DNA from: Gordonibacter urolithinfaciens
GTDB taxonomy: Bacteria > Actinomycetota > Coriobacteriia > Coriobacteriales > Eggerthellaceae
DNA length: 64,000 nucleotides
Assembly: GCF_900199375.1 (NCBI RefSeq)
Contig: NZ_LT900217.1
Location: 1,240,001 to 1,304,000, forward strand
Direction of reading: 5' to 3'
The notes under the pieces were generated by a model. That model was not told where the DNA came from, did no database searches, and saw only the letters and a list, made by a program, of their open reading frames with translations. Made by a program: the position numbers and the translations under genes. Numbering within the stretch: the stretch's first letter is position 1; each line of letters starts with the position of its first letter. Shown one piece after another: positions 24,366 to 33,242 of the stretch.

Positions 24366-25826
24366 ATGCCGCTCGAAACCCTGCTTCCCGTCCTCGCCGT
24401 CCTGGCCGTGTTCACCGTCCTGCTGGGGGCGCTCTGGCTAATGAAGCGGCGCGGCATCGGCTTCACGCCGCGGGTGTTCACGGCGCTGGGACTAGGCATC
24501 CTGTTAGGGGCGGGCATCCAGCTGGCGCTCGGTCGCGGCAGCGACGCCGCCTCCATGGCGCTCGACTGGATGGCCGTGGTGGGCCAAGGCTACATCGCGC
24601 TTTTGAAGATGCTCGTGATGCCGCTCGTGTTCGTGGCCATCGTGGGCGCGTTCACCCGCACCAAGGTGACGGAGAACCTCGGCCGCATCAGCGCCGTGGT
24701 GCTGGCGGTGCTCCTGGGCACCGTGGCCGTGGCGGCGCTCACGGGGTGGGCGGCCGTCGTGCTCTCCGGCCTGGCGGGCGCGAGCTTCACCGACGCAGGC
24801 GCCGGCTCGAGCGCCGCGAGCCTCGAGGCCCTGCAGGCCGACCAGCAGCAGGTGGCGAACCTCACGCTGCCGCAGATGATCCTGTCGTTCATCCCCGTGA
24901 ACGTGTTCGCCGACCTGGCCGGAAGCCGCGCCACGTCCACCATCGCCGTGGTCATCTTCGCCGCCATCACAGGGATCGCCTACCTCAAGCTGCGCGCCCG
25001 CGGCGAGGGCGCAGCCGACGTCCCCCCTGCCGCCACCGCCGCCGCGTGCGAGCAGGCCGCGTTCTTCCGGCAGCTCATCGACAGCCTGTATGGCATCGTC
25101 ATGCGCATCGTGTCCATGGTGCTCGCGCTCACGCCCTACGGCGTGCTGGCGCTCATCGCGCACGTCATGGCCACGAGCGACTACGCGGCCATCCTCGACC
25201 TGGGCAAGTTCGTGGCCGTGTCCTACGGGGCGCTCGCGTTCATGTTCCTGGTGCACTGCCTCATCCTGCTGGCGAACCGTGTGAGCCCGCTCGCCTACAT
25301 GCGAAAGGCGTTCCCCGTGCTCAGCTTCGCGTTCGTGGCGCGGTCGAGCGCAGGCGCCGTGCCGCTGAACATCGAGACGCAGACGCGCGCCCTGGGCGTG
25401 GACGAGGCCACGGCAAACTTCGCCGCCAGCTTCGGCATGTCCATCGGGCAGAACGGGTGCGCGGGCATCTACCCCGCCATGCTGGCCACCATCATCGCGC
25501 CCACGGTGGGCATCGACGTGTTCTCGCCCACGTTCGTCGCGGGGCTCGTGGCCGTGGTGGTGATCAGCTCGCTGGGCGTGGCGGGCGTGGGCGGCGGCGC
25601 GACGTTCGCCTCGCTCATCGTGCTGGGCACCATGGGGCTGCCCATCGAGATCGTGGGCCTGCTGGCCTCGGTCGAGCCGCTCATCGACATGGGCCGCACC
25701 GCGCTCAACGTGAGCGACTCCATGGTGGCGGGCGTCACCGCGTCGAACGCGGTGGGCGGCCTCGACCGCGCCGTGCTGCGCGACCCCGAGGCGCGCGTGA
25801 GCGGCGAGGGGCATGCGGGGATGTAG
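24366..25826 (+). CDS. Cation:dicarboxylate/amino-acid symporter, probably L-cystine importer (TcyP-like)
   Basis: A 486-residue member of the DAACS (SDF) family with about nine to ten hydrophobic segments. LKMLVMPLVFVAIVGAF, the serine-rich re-entrant loop (SFAFVARSSAGAVPLNIETQTRALG, given here as ARSSAGAVPLN), ASFGMSIGQNGCAGIYPAML and GGGATFASLIVLG match the cystine-transporter (TcyP/YdjN) branch better than glutamate or C4-dicarboxylate carriers. The ribosome-binding site is weak. Stands alone; element B lies downstream. A cysteine desulfidase-like gene occurs in the window but 30 kb away. Confidence 0.8.
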   Translation: MPLETLLPVLAVLAVFTVLLGALWLMKRRGIGFTPRVFTALGLGILLGAGIQLALGRGSDAASMALDWMAVVGQGYIALLKMLVMPLVFVAIVGAFTRTKVTENLGRISAVVLAVLLGTVAVAALTGWAAVVLSGLAGASFTDAGAGSSAASLEALQADQQQVANLTLPQMILSFIPVNVFADLAGSRATSTIAVVIFAAITGIAYLKLRARGEGAADVPPAATAAACEQAAFFRQLIDSLYGIVMRIVSMVLALTPYGVLALIAHVMATSDYAAILDLGKFVAVSYGALAFMFLVHCLILLANRVSPLAYMRKAFPVLSFAFVARSSAGAVPLNIETQTRALGVDEATANFAASFGMSIGQNGCAGIYPAMLATIIAPTVGIDVFSPTFVAGLVAVVVISSLGVAGVGGGATFASLIVLGTMGLPIEIVGLLASVEPLIDMGRTALNVSDSMVAGVTASNAVGGLDRAVLRDPEARVSGEGHAGM

Positions 25827-25859
25827 GGGATTGCCCCCGCTTTCCTCCAGACTGCAGAA

Positions 25860-25993
25860 TTTGGCAAGAATATCGAGGTAGGGCACGACGAAGTTCTCGT
25901 CGAAAAATCCGAACTGGGATTATGGCGGCGAAGGAACCCCTGGCCTCATCCAAATCGCCTGAATCTCTGCCCTAGGTCAAATTTTCTGCCACA
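25860..25993. repeat. Inverted-repeat element B (134 bp)
   Basis: Bases 25860-25885 and 25968-25993 are imperfect inverted repeats (about 18 of 26 matched), with outer TTTGGCA/TGTGGCA and inner TAGGGCA exact. Between the symporter and the convergent HAD gene. Same length and same terminal TGTGGCA as element A. Confidence 0.5.
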
Positions 25994-26044
25994 TTCAATC
26001 GAACGGGGATCCGGCTTGCGGCACTGGCCGTCCAACCTGGCAGC

Positions 26045-26836
26045 CTAGCCCAGCCCCTCCAGCACGCGGCGCAGCTCGGCCTGCACGCCGTGGTCCACGT
26101 TCGTGCCGATGACCTTATCGGCTATCTGCTTGATGGCGTAGCGCGCGTTACCCATGGCCACGCTCGTCCCGGCCATGCGCAGGATCTCGTAGTCGTTCAT
26201 GGAGTCTCCGAACGCCGTCATCTCGTCGGCCCGGATACCGTGGGCGTCCAGCACCTGGCTCACGCCGGTGGCCTTGCTCACGCCGCGCTGCATGACGTCG
26301 ATCCACTTGCGGCCAGACGGCGCGAACACGAAGTCGTCGTCCAGCTCGCGCGTGAGGATGTAGGCCATATCCATAACGTCCTCGTCGCAGTACACCGATG
26401 CCTTCAATATGTTCACCTGGGGCGACGGCACCGCATACACGCGCACGGGGTTCGGCAGATTCTTGTCCACCTCGCGCTCGAAGCGCGCCTCATCGTCCAG
26501 GAGGTAGCTGCGCGTCTCGTCGAACAGCGCCAGGTGCATGGTGTCGAACATATCCACCACGCGCGCCAGCCGCTTCACGGCCGCATGCGAGAATACCTCG
26601 AGGTCCACCAGCTCGCCCTCCACGATGACCTGCGCGCCGTTCGACGCCACGAAGTCCATGCAGTCCACGATGGGCTCGAACAGCTCGCACAGCGTGTCGA
26701 AGCGCCGCCCCGACGTGGCCGCGAACCGCACGCCCCTCTCCCGCAGGCGCAGGATGAGCTCGTACGTGCCGTCGGGCACGCACTCGTTCGCGTCGAGCAT
26801 GGTGCCGTCCATATCGCTGGCGATGAGCTTGAGCAT
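26045..26836 (-). CDS. Cof-type HAD-family phosphatase
   Basis: A 263-residue haloacid-dehalogenase hydrolase of the Cof/YidA (type IIB cap) group. Motif I is LIASDMDGTML with the nucleophilic Asp near residue 8; motif II is ATSGR; motif III is the lysine region ISKA-like (GVSKATGV); motif IV is AFGDSMNDYEIL. It probably dephosphorylates sugar phosphates or a related small metabolite; the substrate cannot be assigned. AAAGGAGG sets the start. Confidence 0.9.
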   Translation of the reverse strand: MLKLIASDMDGTMLDANECVPDGTYELILRLRERGVRFAATSGRRFDTLCELFEPIVDCMDFVASNGAQVIVEGELVDLEVFSHAAVKRLARVVDMFDTMHLALFDETRSYLLDDEARFEREVDKNLPNPVRVYAVPSPQVNILKASVYCDEDVMDMAYILTRELDDDFVFAPSGRKWIDVMQRGVSKATGVSQVLDAHGIRADEMTAFGDSMNDYEILRMAGTSVAMGNARYAIKQIADKVIGTNVDHGVQAELRRVLEGLG

Positions 26837-27222
26837 GGGAACCTCCTTTGTTGAGGTGCGGCCATGCGAAGGGCGAAGGGTTGCCGCCGCCTGAGTCGGC
26901 AGTCGCCGGAACGAGCCATCGCAGGAATTCACCGCCGGAATCCCACCACTGCCCGCTGCACATCCCGCCACCATCCAATGAACGCCGCGCCGCTTCCGCT
27001 TTCTCGGCCATTGTACGGCCCGCTTCCGCTTGGCACCGTTTCTCCACCGAGACTTTGCAGGATTTTGAACAAGCCGACAACTAGAAGGACAAAAGCCCCT
27101 CTGCAACATGAGGCACCGCACCAAAGATCGCTCAAGCATCCTTCCGCGGTGCCGTTCTTATGAAAGTGCAGCTGCGCTATCCACCGTAAACGAAACTCCC
27201 CTTTCAAATGAACGGCCGGGGG
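26837..27222. other. 386-bp gap upstream of the HAD gene
   Basis: It contains an 8-bp inverted repeat GGCACCGC/GCGGTGCC (27112-27119 and 27146-27153, 26-base loop) and, next to it on the minus strand, a weak GCCTC...GGGGC hairpin followed by TTTT (27091-27114) that may terminate the winged-helix gene. No coding sequence with plausible start and codon use was seen. Confidence 0.4.
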
Positions 27223-28419
27223 TTACCCTTCGAACGCCGTGAGCTCCAGACCGCGGAAGGCGGCGTGCTGTTCGGCGAGGACGCGCACCTGCCGGCCGTC
27301 GACGGCGTCGGACCACCAGTTCGCCTCCACCTCCAGGCCGGCGCCCTTCTTCGTGCCGGTCCACGTACCCACCACCTCGCCGCAATGTACGATAGCGCCC
27401 GGATTGGCCACCGTGCGCCATATCCGACGTTGCAGCGCTTTGTCCGACTGCAGGACGACGCGGTCGCGCTGGTCGAGGTAGGGGTCGTGCGCGGCTAGCA
27501 GCAGCAGCTCGCGCTCAAGCGGCTGCGGCGCGAGCAGGCGCTCCCGGTCGGCGGACAGCACGTAAGCCTTCTTGCCCAAAAACGTGACCGGCTCCATCTC
27601 GTCGGCGGCCGTCTTCCATAGCCGCCGCGCCTGAGCGCCAGAGCATCCCAGCCACGCGGCCAGCCGGTCGGCCGTGGTCGGCCCGTAGCAGTGGACGAAC
27701 TTCCGCACGAGTTTGCGGGACGCGTCCGCGTCGGGCGCCAAGAGGCGGCCGAGCCAAGTGCGGTACGACGTGAACGTGGGGCTGGCCCCCTCGCGCGCGC
27801 CGAACACCACCAGGCCCTTGAAGGAGCAGGGCCGCAGCAGGAACGACACCGCTGCGCCGCCCACCGTCTGCTTGTCAGGGCTGCCGTACATCGACAGCTC
27901 GTTCCACAAGGAGCGTTTCTGCGCGGGCAGTAGCGGCTCCATCCACGCGGCCAGCGTTTGGTCGAGCGATGTCTTGCCGGTCACCGTCCGCCCGTCCAGC
28001 TGTGGCATGACCTGCTCCAGCAAGACCAGCAGCTCGTCGAACCCCACGCCCAGAAAGTCGAGCGCCAGCCCGATGCCCCGCGTGTAGATCCAGGGTTCTT
28101 CGCCCTCCGCCGCAAGCGCCGACAGGAACGCGGCGCTGTCGGCCGCCGGGAACACGACGGGCGTGCCGCGAAAACTCCACGCCTGTACGAGCGAGCGCTC
28201 CTCCAGCAGCAGGCGGTCGCGATCGGCCGCCTTGCACGCGGGCACGCGGTTGAAGAGCGCAGCCTCCCACGCACCGGGCGGCGTGTTCTGCATGCCGCAG
28301 GCGCCGACCGCTGCAAGCACGTCGGCCTTAGCGTAGAACGTGTCCAGATGGTGCGCGTGCAGCCTGAAGTTCCGCACCTGCTCCACGTTCAGCTCCATGC
28401 TCGGCTCCGACTTTGCCAT
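27223..28419 (-). CDS. Winged-helix DNA-binding-domain protein (HTH_42/AlkX type)
   Basis: A 398-residue protein matching the 'winged helix DNA-binding domain-containing' family (DUF1006/HTH_42). Family features are the N-terminal RNFRLHAHHL, AWSFRGTPVVFP, the CYGPTTADRLAAWLGCSGAQAR helix-turn-helix near residues 250-275, LLLAAHDPYLDQRDR and the NPGAIVHCGEVVGTW end. Related proteins act on DNA cross-links in antibiotic producers, but most have no known function. The ATG at 28419 is preceded by AAAGGGA. Single gene. Confidence 0.8.
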   Translation of the reverse strand: MAKSEPSMELNVEQVRNFRLHAHHLDTFYAKADVLAAVGACGMQNTPPGAWEAALFNRVPACKAADRDRLLLEERSLVQAWSFRGTPVVFPAADSAAFLSALAAEGEEPWIYTRGIGLALDFLGVGFDELLVLLEQVMPQLDGRTVTGKTSLDQTLAAWMEPLLPAQKRSLWNELSMYGSPDKQTVGGAAVSFLLRPCSFKGLVVFGAREGASPTFTSYRTWLGRLLAPDADASRKLVRKFVHCYGPTTADRLAAWLGCSGAQARRLWKTAADEMEPVTFLGKKAYVLSADRERLLAPQPLERELLLLAAHDPYLDQRDRVVLQSDKALQRRIWRTVANPGAIVHCGEVVGTWTGTKKGAGLEVEANWWSDAVDGRQVRVLAEQHAAFRGLELTAFEG

Positions 28420-28668
28420 GCGACCATCCCTTTCGCGGCTCTCTTTTGCCGTCCGTTTCACGCACCATACCAAATAGGGTACCTCCTGTGGCGGCAGAAT
28501 ACGTCGCCGAACTCTTGCCGCCGAACGAAAGCGCCACGACAAGCTACGTATAACCCCAGGTCATAGCTTCCGCAACCTCAGCGTGCGCGAAAAAAAGCAA
28601 AACGCACCATCAAAGTGGTGGAGCGGGCGGCCCTGCAACCGCATGATAGAAGCACCGAAAGGGAGTGC

Positions 28669-28690
28669 GGGGGGGGGGGGGGGGGGGGGG
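28669..28690 (+). repeat. Homopolymeric tract of 22 G residues
   Basis: An uninterrupted run of 22 G on the plus strand, 184 bases before the XRE-regulator start, in the 454-bp gap 28420-28873. Tracts of this length are prone to slipped-strand changes, so the exact length may vary between cells or be a sequencing artefact. Confidence 0.85.
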
Positions 28691-28734
28691 AACGCGGGCC
28701 AGCCAATTTTGCCACGAGGGGCTGGCACATTCGC

Positions 28735-28800
28735 CCGCCTCGGGCAGCGTGCGAACGACGAATCCAAACGGGCCCGTCGCTCGCACGCTGCCCGAGGCGG
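28735..28800. repeat. 26-bp inverted repeat with 14-base loop
   Basis: Bases 28735-28760 pair with 28775-28800 with a single mismatch; the outer 20 bp are perfect (CCGCCTCGGGCAGCGTGCGA and its complement). It lies between the poly(G) tract and the regulator's probable -10 element (TATGAT, about 28840). No T-tract follows on either strand, so it is not a standard terminator. Confidence 0.7.
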
Positions 28801-28873
28801 CGAGATCGCGCACCACAGCTTCGCTGCCGCACCGTTCGGGTATGATACCTACCAACAACGAAAGGAACCTACC

Positions 28874-30028
28874 ATGAGCTTCGCCGACAACCTCGTCTAC
28901 CTGCGCCAGCATTACGGCGTGACGCAGGAGGGCCTTGCCGAGCAGCTGGGCGTGTCGCGCCAGACCGTGTCCAAGTGGGAGGCCGGAACGAACTACCCCG
29001 AGATGGACAAGCTGCTGGCGCTGTGCGACCTGTTCCACACCAGCCTCGACGACCTCATGCGCGGCAGCGTGCACGTGACCAAGGAGAACGACACCGAGCG
29101 CTACGACCGCCACATGAACCGCTTCGACCTGTCCATCGCGCTCGGCGTGGCGTGCATCCTCGTGGGCGTAGGGGTGCAGGTGCTCCTGGATGCCCTCGGA
29201 TGGCCGAGCAACATATCGACCGTCGCGTTCCTGTCGTTCGTGGTGGTGGGCGTGGTCGTCCTCATCGTGGGCAGCCTCAACCACGGCGAGTTCAAGCGCC
29301 GCAACCCCTCCATCGAGCCGCGCTACGCCGCCGACGTGCTCGAGCGCTTCAGCCGCCGCTTCCCCGTGCTCATCGCCGGCGGCGTGGGACTCATCCTGCT
29401 CGACGTGATCATGCTCATCGGCCTCTCGCCTGAGGACAGTTCGCTCGATCTCGTGCGCGGCGTCCGTTTGGACGAACTGATCGTCGCGCCGTTCATGTTC
29501 GTCCTTGCCGTCGCCGTGGGCACGCTCATCTGGGCTACGATGCAGAAGTCGAAGTACGAGCTGTCCGAGCTCACCTACATCGCCCACCGCCAGAACCTCG
29601 GCGCCGATCTGCCGCCCACCGCCGTGGTGAAGTCGCCCGAGCAGGTGCGCGCCGAACGCGTCATGGGCGTGATCTGCGGCTGTATCATGCTGCTCGCGCT
29701 GATCGTGTTCCTGGTGTGGGGCTTCGTGCCGCTGTTCGACCAGGTGGGCGGCTGGGACGGAATCGACAAGCACGCACTGAAGGACGCCATCCGCGCCGGT
29801 CAGGGTGGGTTCGCCATCAGCTGGATCGCGTTCGTGGTTGGCGGCATCCTCTGCGGCATCGTATGGATGGTGGGCAGCGTGCTGGGCAAGTCGCAGGACG
29901 ACTGGATCGCCGAGGCGAAGCAGGAGGACGCCTGGTTGAAGTACGCGCAGGCCGACGCCAAGGAAGACCCCTGGGCGCGCGGTCCCGAGCAGCCGGAAGG
30001 CTCCCCCGACCAGCCCACGTGGAAGTAA
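28874..30028 (+). CDS. XRE-family regulator fused to a multi-pass membrane domain
   Basis: A 384-residue protein. Residues about 5-60 are an XRE helix-turn-helix (NLVYLRQHYGVTQEGLAEQL, then GVSRQTVSKWEAG and DKLLALCDLFHTSLDDLM). The rest holds about six hydrophobic segments (near 84-104, 112-132, 158-178, 192-215, 258-282 and 308-332) and an acidic Pro-rich tail. Such HTH-membrane fusions are common in Gram-positive bacteria and may tie transcription to a membrane signal; the target is unknown. AAAGGAAC precedes the ATG. The upstream poly(G) tract and stem could affect its expression. Confidence 0.8.
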   Translation: MSFADNLVYLRQHYGVTQEGLAEQLGVSRQTVSKWEAGTNYPEMDKLLALCDLFHTSLDDLMRGSVHVTKENDTERYDRHMNRFDLSIALGVACILVGVGVQVLLDALGWPSNISTVAFLSFVVVGVVVLIVGSLNHGEFKRRNPSIEPRYAADVLERFSRRFPVLIAGGVGLILLDVIMLIGLSPEDSSLDLVRGVRLDELIVAPFMFVLAVAVGTLIWATMQKSKYELSELTYIAHRQNLGADLPPTAVVKSPEQVRAERVMGVICGCIMLLALIVFLVWGFVPLFDQVGGWDGIDKHALKDAIRAGQGGFAISWIAFVVGGILCGIVWMVGSVLGKSQDDWIAEAKQEDAWLKYAQADAKEDPWARGPEQPEGSPDQPTWK

Positions 30029-30117
30029 CGCCCGCCTTAGAAGGCGAGCGCCGTTATGGACGGAAGGAATGCGGCGCCGTCCCGCAGCACCGCCCGCGCC
30101 TTTCCGCCTCCCCCTCC

Positions 30118-30837
30118 CTAGAGCGGCAGGTGCTTGCGATAGGCCACGCGCTTGTCCATGATGCGTTGGACAAGGCCGATCGATCGGCCCATGAGCAAGG
30201 CGGACACGACCGTGCCCACGTTGATGCCGAACAGCGCGCCGCCGCCGACAAGGCCGATAGCGCAGGTTGCGAGCAGCGTCACGACGTCGAACCATACCTT
30301 CACGCGGGCGTAAGGCTGGCCGATGGCCGCGCACAGGTCGCGCGGAAATGTGTCGATGGGCATGACGGGCAGCTGGCAGCGCGTGCAGAAGTACACGGTC
30401 ACGGCCACGACGGCGAAACCGCCGACGAACCACAGGCACGACAGCGCAAGCGACTCTATCGGGAACAGGTCGTTCATCCACGACCCGTTGAAGTCGATGA
30501 GCGCCCCGCCCACGGCGCAGACCAGAAACGACACGAGGTAGCGCCAGTCGAGCGTTCGCCTAACGGCGCACAGGATGGCAACGAGCCCTATCTGGAATAC
30601 GACGTACCACACGCCGTAGCTCACCTGGGGCGCTATGGCGTTGAGTGCGAACGGCAGCGCGGCGGCCGGCACGAGGCCCACGTCGGCATGCGCCATGGCA
30701 GCCACGCCCAGAGGGATGATCAGGAAGTAGACCGCCCACGCCAGCTCGGCCGGAAGCACGAGCGACGGCGAAGCGGCCGCTTCGCCCGCAGGCTTGCCAG
30801 CCAGCTCGTCGGCGGCGCGCACGGCTTCCGAGGGCAT
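30118..30837 (-). CDS. YczE/YyaS/YitT-like integral membrane protein
   Basis: A 239-residue protein with about five to six transmembrane helices after a 25-residue polar start. The segment CQLPVMPIDTFPRDLCAA followed by VKVWFDVVTLL resembles the conserved PxD...R region of the YczE/YitT group, whose function is unknown. Its ATG lies one base after the ABC-F stop (TAGCATG), so it is probably translated by re-initiation from that gene. Confidence 0.65.
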   Translation of the reverse strand: MPSEAVRAADELAGKPAGEAAASPSLVLPAELAWAVYFLIIPLGVAAMAHADVGLVPAAALPFALNAIAPQVSYGVWYVVFQIGLVAILCAVRRTLDWRYLVSFLVCAVGGALIDFNGSWMNDLFPIESLALSCLWFVGGFAVVAVTVYFCTRCQLPVMPIDTFPRDLCAAIGQPYARVKVWFDVVTLLATCAIGLVGGGALFGINVGTVVSALLMGRSIGLVQRIMDKRVAYRKHLPL

Positions 30838-30838
30838 G

Positions 30839-32725
30839 CTACTCGCCCAGCTTCTCGGCGGCTTCGAGCCACTCTTCCTCAAGGGCGTCCACTTGGGATT
30901 GCAAGTCGTTGATCTGCGCTTGGAAATCGCCGAGGGCAGCGAAGTCGCTCGGGTCGGCGGCGGCCATCTGGGCGCGCACGTCCTCTATCTTGCCGTTGAG
31001 CGTCTCCATCTTGCGCTCGTTCGACTGCATGAGCTTGCGCAGCGTGCGGATCACGCCGCCGGTGAGACGGGGCCCGGAGGCGCCTTCGACTTCGGAGTCA
31101 CCCTGATCGGCGGCGCGATGGGGGCTTTGGCCTGCGGCGCGGTCGGCCGCCCGAGAGGAAAGGGCACCGGATGCGCGGCCGCTTTGGGCACCCTGGGCGG
31201 CACCGGTCGCGCGCTCCGTCAGCCGCAGGTACTCGTCCACGCCGCCGGGGAGGTGGCGCAGCTTGCCGTCCAGCAGGGCGAACTGGTGGTCGGTCACGCG
31301 TTCCATGAGGTAGAGGTCGTGCGTGACCAGCAGCAGCGTGCCCGGCCAGCCGTCCAGCAGGTCCTCCACCGAGGCCAGCATGTCGGTGTCCAGGTCGTTG
31401 CCCGGCTCGTCGAGGATGAGCACGTTCGGCTCGTCCAGCAGGATGAGCATGAGCGCCAGCCGGCGCTTCTGGCCGCCCGACAGATCGCTCACGGGCTCGT
31501 TCAGGTCGGCGCGCGTGAAGCCCAGCTTCTCCAGCAGCTGGCCCGGCGTCATCTCCTTGCCGTCGAGCATGGTGCGGCGGCTGTAGCGACCCACCACCTG
31601 CCGCACGCGGTCGTCGCCGAAGCGCGCCAGGTCGTCCAAATGCTGCGACAGCACGGCGAAGCGCACCGTTTTACCTATCTTCACCAGGCCGGCGCTGGGC
31701 TTCTGCAAACCTTGGACCACCCGCAGAAGCGTTGTTTTGCCCGCGCCGTTCTCGCCGACGATGCCGTAGCGGTCGCCGGGGCCGATGATCCAGTCCACGT
31801 CGTCCAGCACGGTACGGCCGGAGCCGTCCCCGCCGTCGAAGCGCACGGTCACGTGCTCCAGGTCCACCACCTGCTTGCCCAGGCGCGCCATGGCCATGCG
31901 CTTGAGCTCCAGCTCGTTGCGCAGAGGCGGAACATCGGCGATGAGCTCCTGGGCCAGGGCCACGTGGAACTTCGGCTTTGTCGCGCGCGCCCGCGCCCCG
32001 CGCGAGAGCCAGGCCAGCTCGCGGCGCAGGTCGTTCTGACGCTTCTGCTCGGCCAGCGCCGCCAAACGGTCGCGCTCCACGCGCTGCATGATGTAGGCCG
32101 AGAAGCCGCCCTCGAACGGGTCGACCACGCGGTCGTGCACCTCCCACATGCGCGTGCACACCTCGTCGAGGAACCAGCGGTCGTGAGTCACCACCAGCAG
32201 TGCACCCTGCCCCGCGCGCCAACGCGTTTTCAGGTGTCCGGCCAGCCACGTGATGGCGCGCACGTCCAGGTGGTTCGTGGGCTCGTCGAGCGCCAGCACA
32301 TCCCAGTCGCCGATGAGCAGCCGCGCAAGGTCCACCCGGCGGCGCTGCCCGCCGGACAGCGTGCCCACGCGCGCGTCCCACGGAATGTCGGAGGCCAGCC
32401 CCGCGATGATGTCGCGAATGCGCGCGTCGCCTGCCCACTGGTACTCCGGCAGGTCGCCCACCACGGCGCGCTCGACGGTGTCGTCGTCGGACAGCGCGTC
32501 GGCCTGCCCCAGCACGCCCACGTGCACCGTGCCGTTCTTCAGCACGCGTCCGTCGTCGGGCTCCAGCGTGCCGGCCAGCAAGTTCAGCAGCGTGGACTTC
32601 CCGTCGCCGTTGCGGCCCACAATGCCAATGCGGTCGTCCTCCTCCACGCCCAGCGACACGCTGTCGAACACCGTCTTCGTGGGGAATTCCACCCGCACCT
32701 TCTCGCAACCCAGCAGAAACTCCAT
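30839..32725 (-). CDS. ABC-F family ATPase (Uup-like)
   Basis: A 628-residue soluble protein with two ABC domains and no membrane segment. Domain 1: GRNGDGKSTL, LSGGQRRRVDL, VLALDEPTNHLD. Domain 2: GENGAGKTTL, LSGGQKRRLAL, VLILDEPGNDLD. The linker (LAALAEQKRQNDLRRELAWL) and a C-terminal coiled coil after about residue 550 (ERKMETLNGKIEDVRAQM) match Uup, which acts on branched DNA and ribosomes. Domain 1 has GDGKS instead of the usual GAGKS, and domain 2 has GNDLD instead of TNHLD. An alanine-rich linker precedes the coiled coil. An antibiotic-resistance ABC-F role is less likely given the long tail. Confidence 0.88.
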   Translation of the reverse strand: MEFLLGCEKVRVEFPTKTVFDSVSLGVEEDDRIGIVGRNGDGKSTLLNLLAGTLEPDDGRVLKNGTVHVGVLGQADALSDDDTVERAVVGDLPEYQWAGDARIRDIIAGLASDIPWDARVGTLSGGQRRRVDLARLLIGDWDVLALDEPTNHLDVRAITWLAGHLKTRWRAGQGALLVVTHDRWFLDEVCTRMWEVHDRVVDPFEGGFSAYIMQRVERDRLAALAEQKRQNDLRRELAWLSRGARARATKPKFHVALAQELIADVPPLRNELELKRMAMARLGKQVVDLEHVTVRFDGGDGSGRTVLDDVDWIIGPGDRYGIVGENGAGKTTLLRVVQGLQKPSAGLVKIGKTVRFAVLSQHLDDLARFGDDRVRQVVGRYSRRTMLDGKEMTPGQLLEKLGFTRADLNEPVSDLSGGQKRRLALMLILLDEPNVLILDEPGNDLDTDMLASVEDLLDGWPGTLLLVTHDLYLMERVTDHQFALLDGKLRHLPGGVDEYLRLTERATGAAQGAQSGRASGALSSRAADRAAGQSPHRAADQGDSEVEGASGPRLTGGVIRTLRKLMQSNERKMETLNGKIEDVRAQMAAADPSDFAALGDFQAQINDLQSQVDALEEEWLEAAEKLGE

Positions 32726-32877
32726 GTATCCATCCTTCGCATTCGCACGTTCGCTCCCATGATAGCGAAACTGCGCGGGTACGGCGTTCCCATTCGCAAA
32801 ACTGCACGTACGCCGGCGGCGTCAACGAACGGTTACGTTACAATAAAAACGAGCCCGAACATTTATATCAGCGCCTC

Positions 32878-33084
32878 GTGCAGACGGCACGTGCCGCGAA
32901 CCCTTCCATCACCGCAATCGCCACCTCCGTGGACAAAGCGGCGGACATCAAGCGCGAGAGCCTGCGGCTCGAACTCGAGGCCATCCAGTCGAGGTACGAG
33001 GACGGATCGTTACCCCGCGCCTCGTACAAGCGCTTGCGCGAGAACGTGGCCCTCATGCAGATGGATCTGGAAGACAACCTGTAG
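32878..33084 (+). CDS. Small charged coiled-coil protein, unknown
   Basis: A 68-residue hypothetical protein. Residues 20-66 are predicted helix (DIKRESLRLELEAIQSRYED, then RLRENVALMQMDLED) with heptad-like leucines. The call rests on composition and codon use; the GTG start at 32878 has no clear ribosome-binding site, and the frame is open further upstream without an ATG. TACAAT at about 32837 could be a -10 element. A short inverted repeat ACCAGGCG/CGCCTGGT follows. Confidence 0.5.
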   Translation: MQTARAANPSITAIATSVDKAADIKRESLRLELEAIQSRYEDGSLPRASYKRLRENVALMQMDLEDNL

Positions 33085-33242
33085 GAATACCAGGCGGGGA
33101 ACGCCGTCGTCGGCGATGAGGGCTTTCGGCGCTTTTCGAGCCAAGGCGCCTGGTTCCCGCATTCGACGCGTTGCCGCCCTCAAGAGCGAGGTTCAACCCG
33201 TCCGAAAGGACCTTCCTCTTCCAACCGACCTTCCGCGCCTCC

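Noticed and set aside
27112-27153. T-box leader before the HAD gene
   Set aside because: The GGCACCGCGG segment recalls the T-box motif, but no specifier domain or T-run terminator is present and the downstream gene is not an amino-acid gene.
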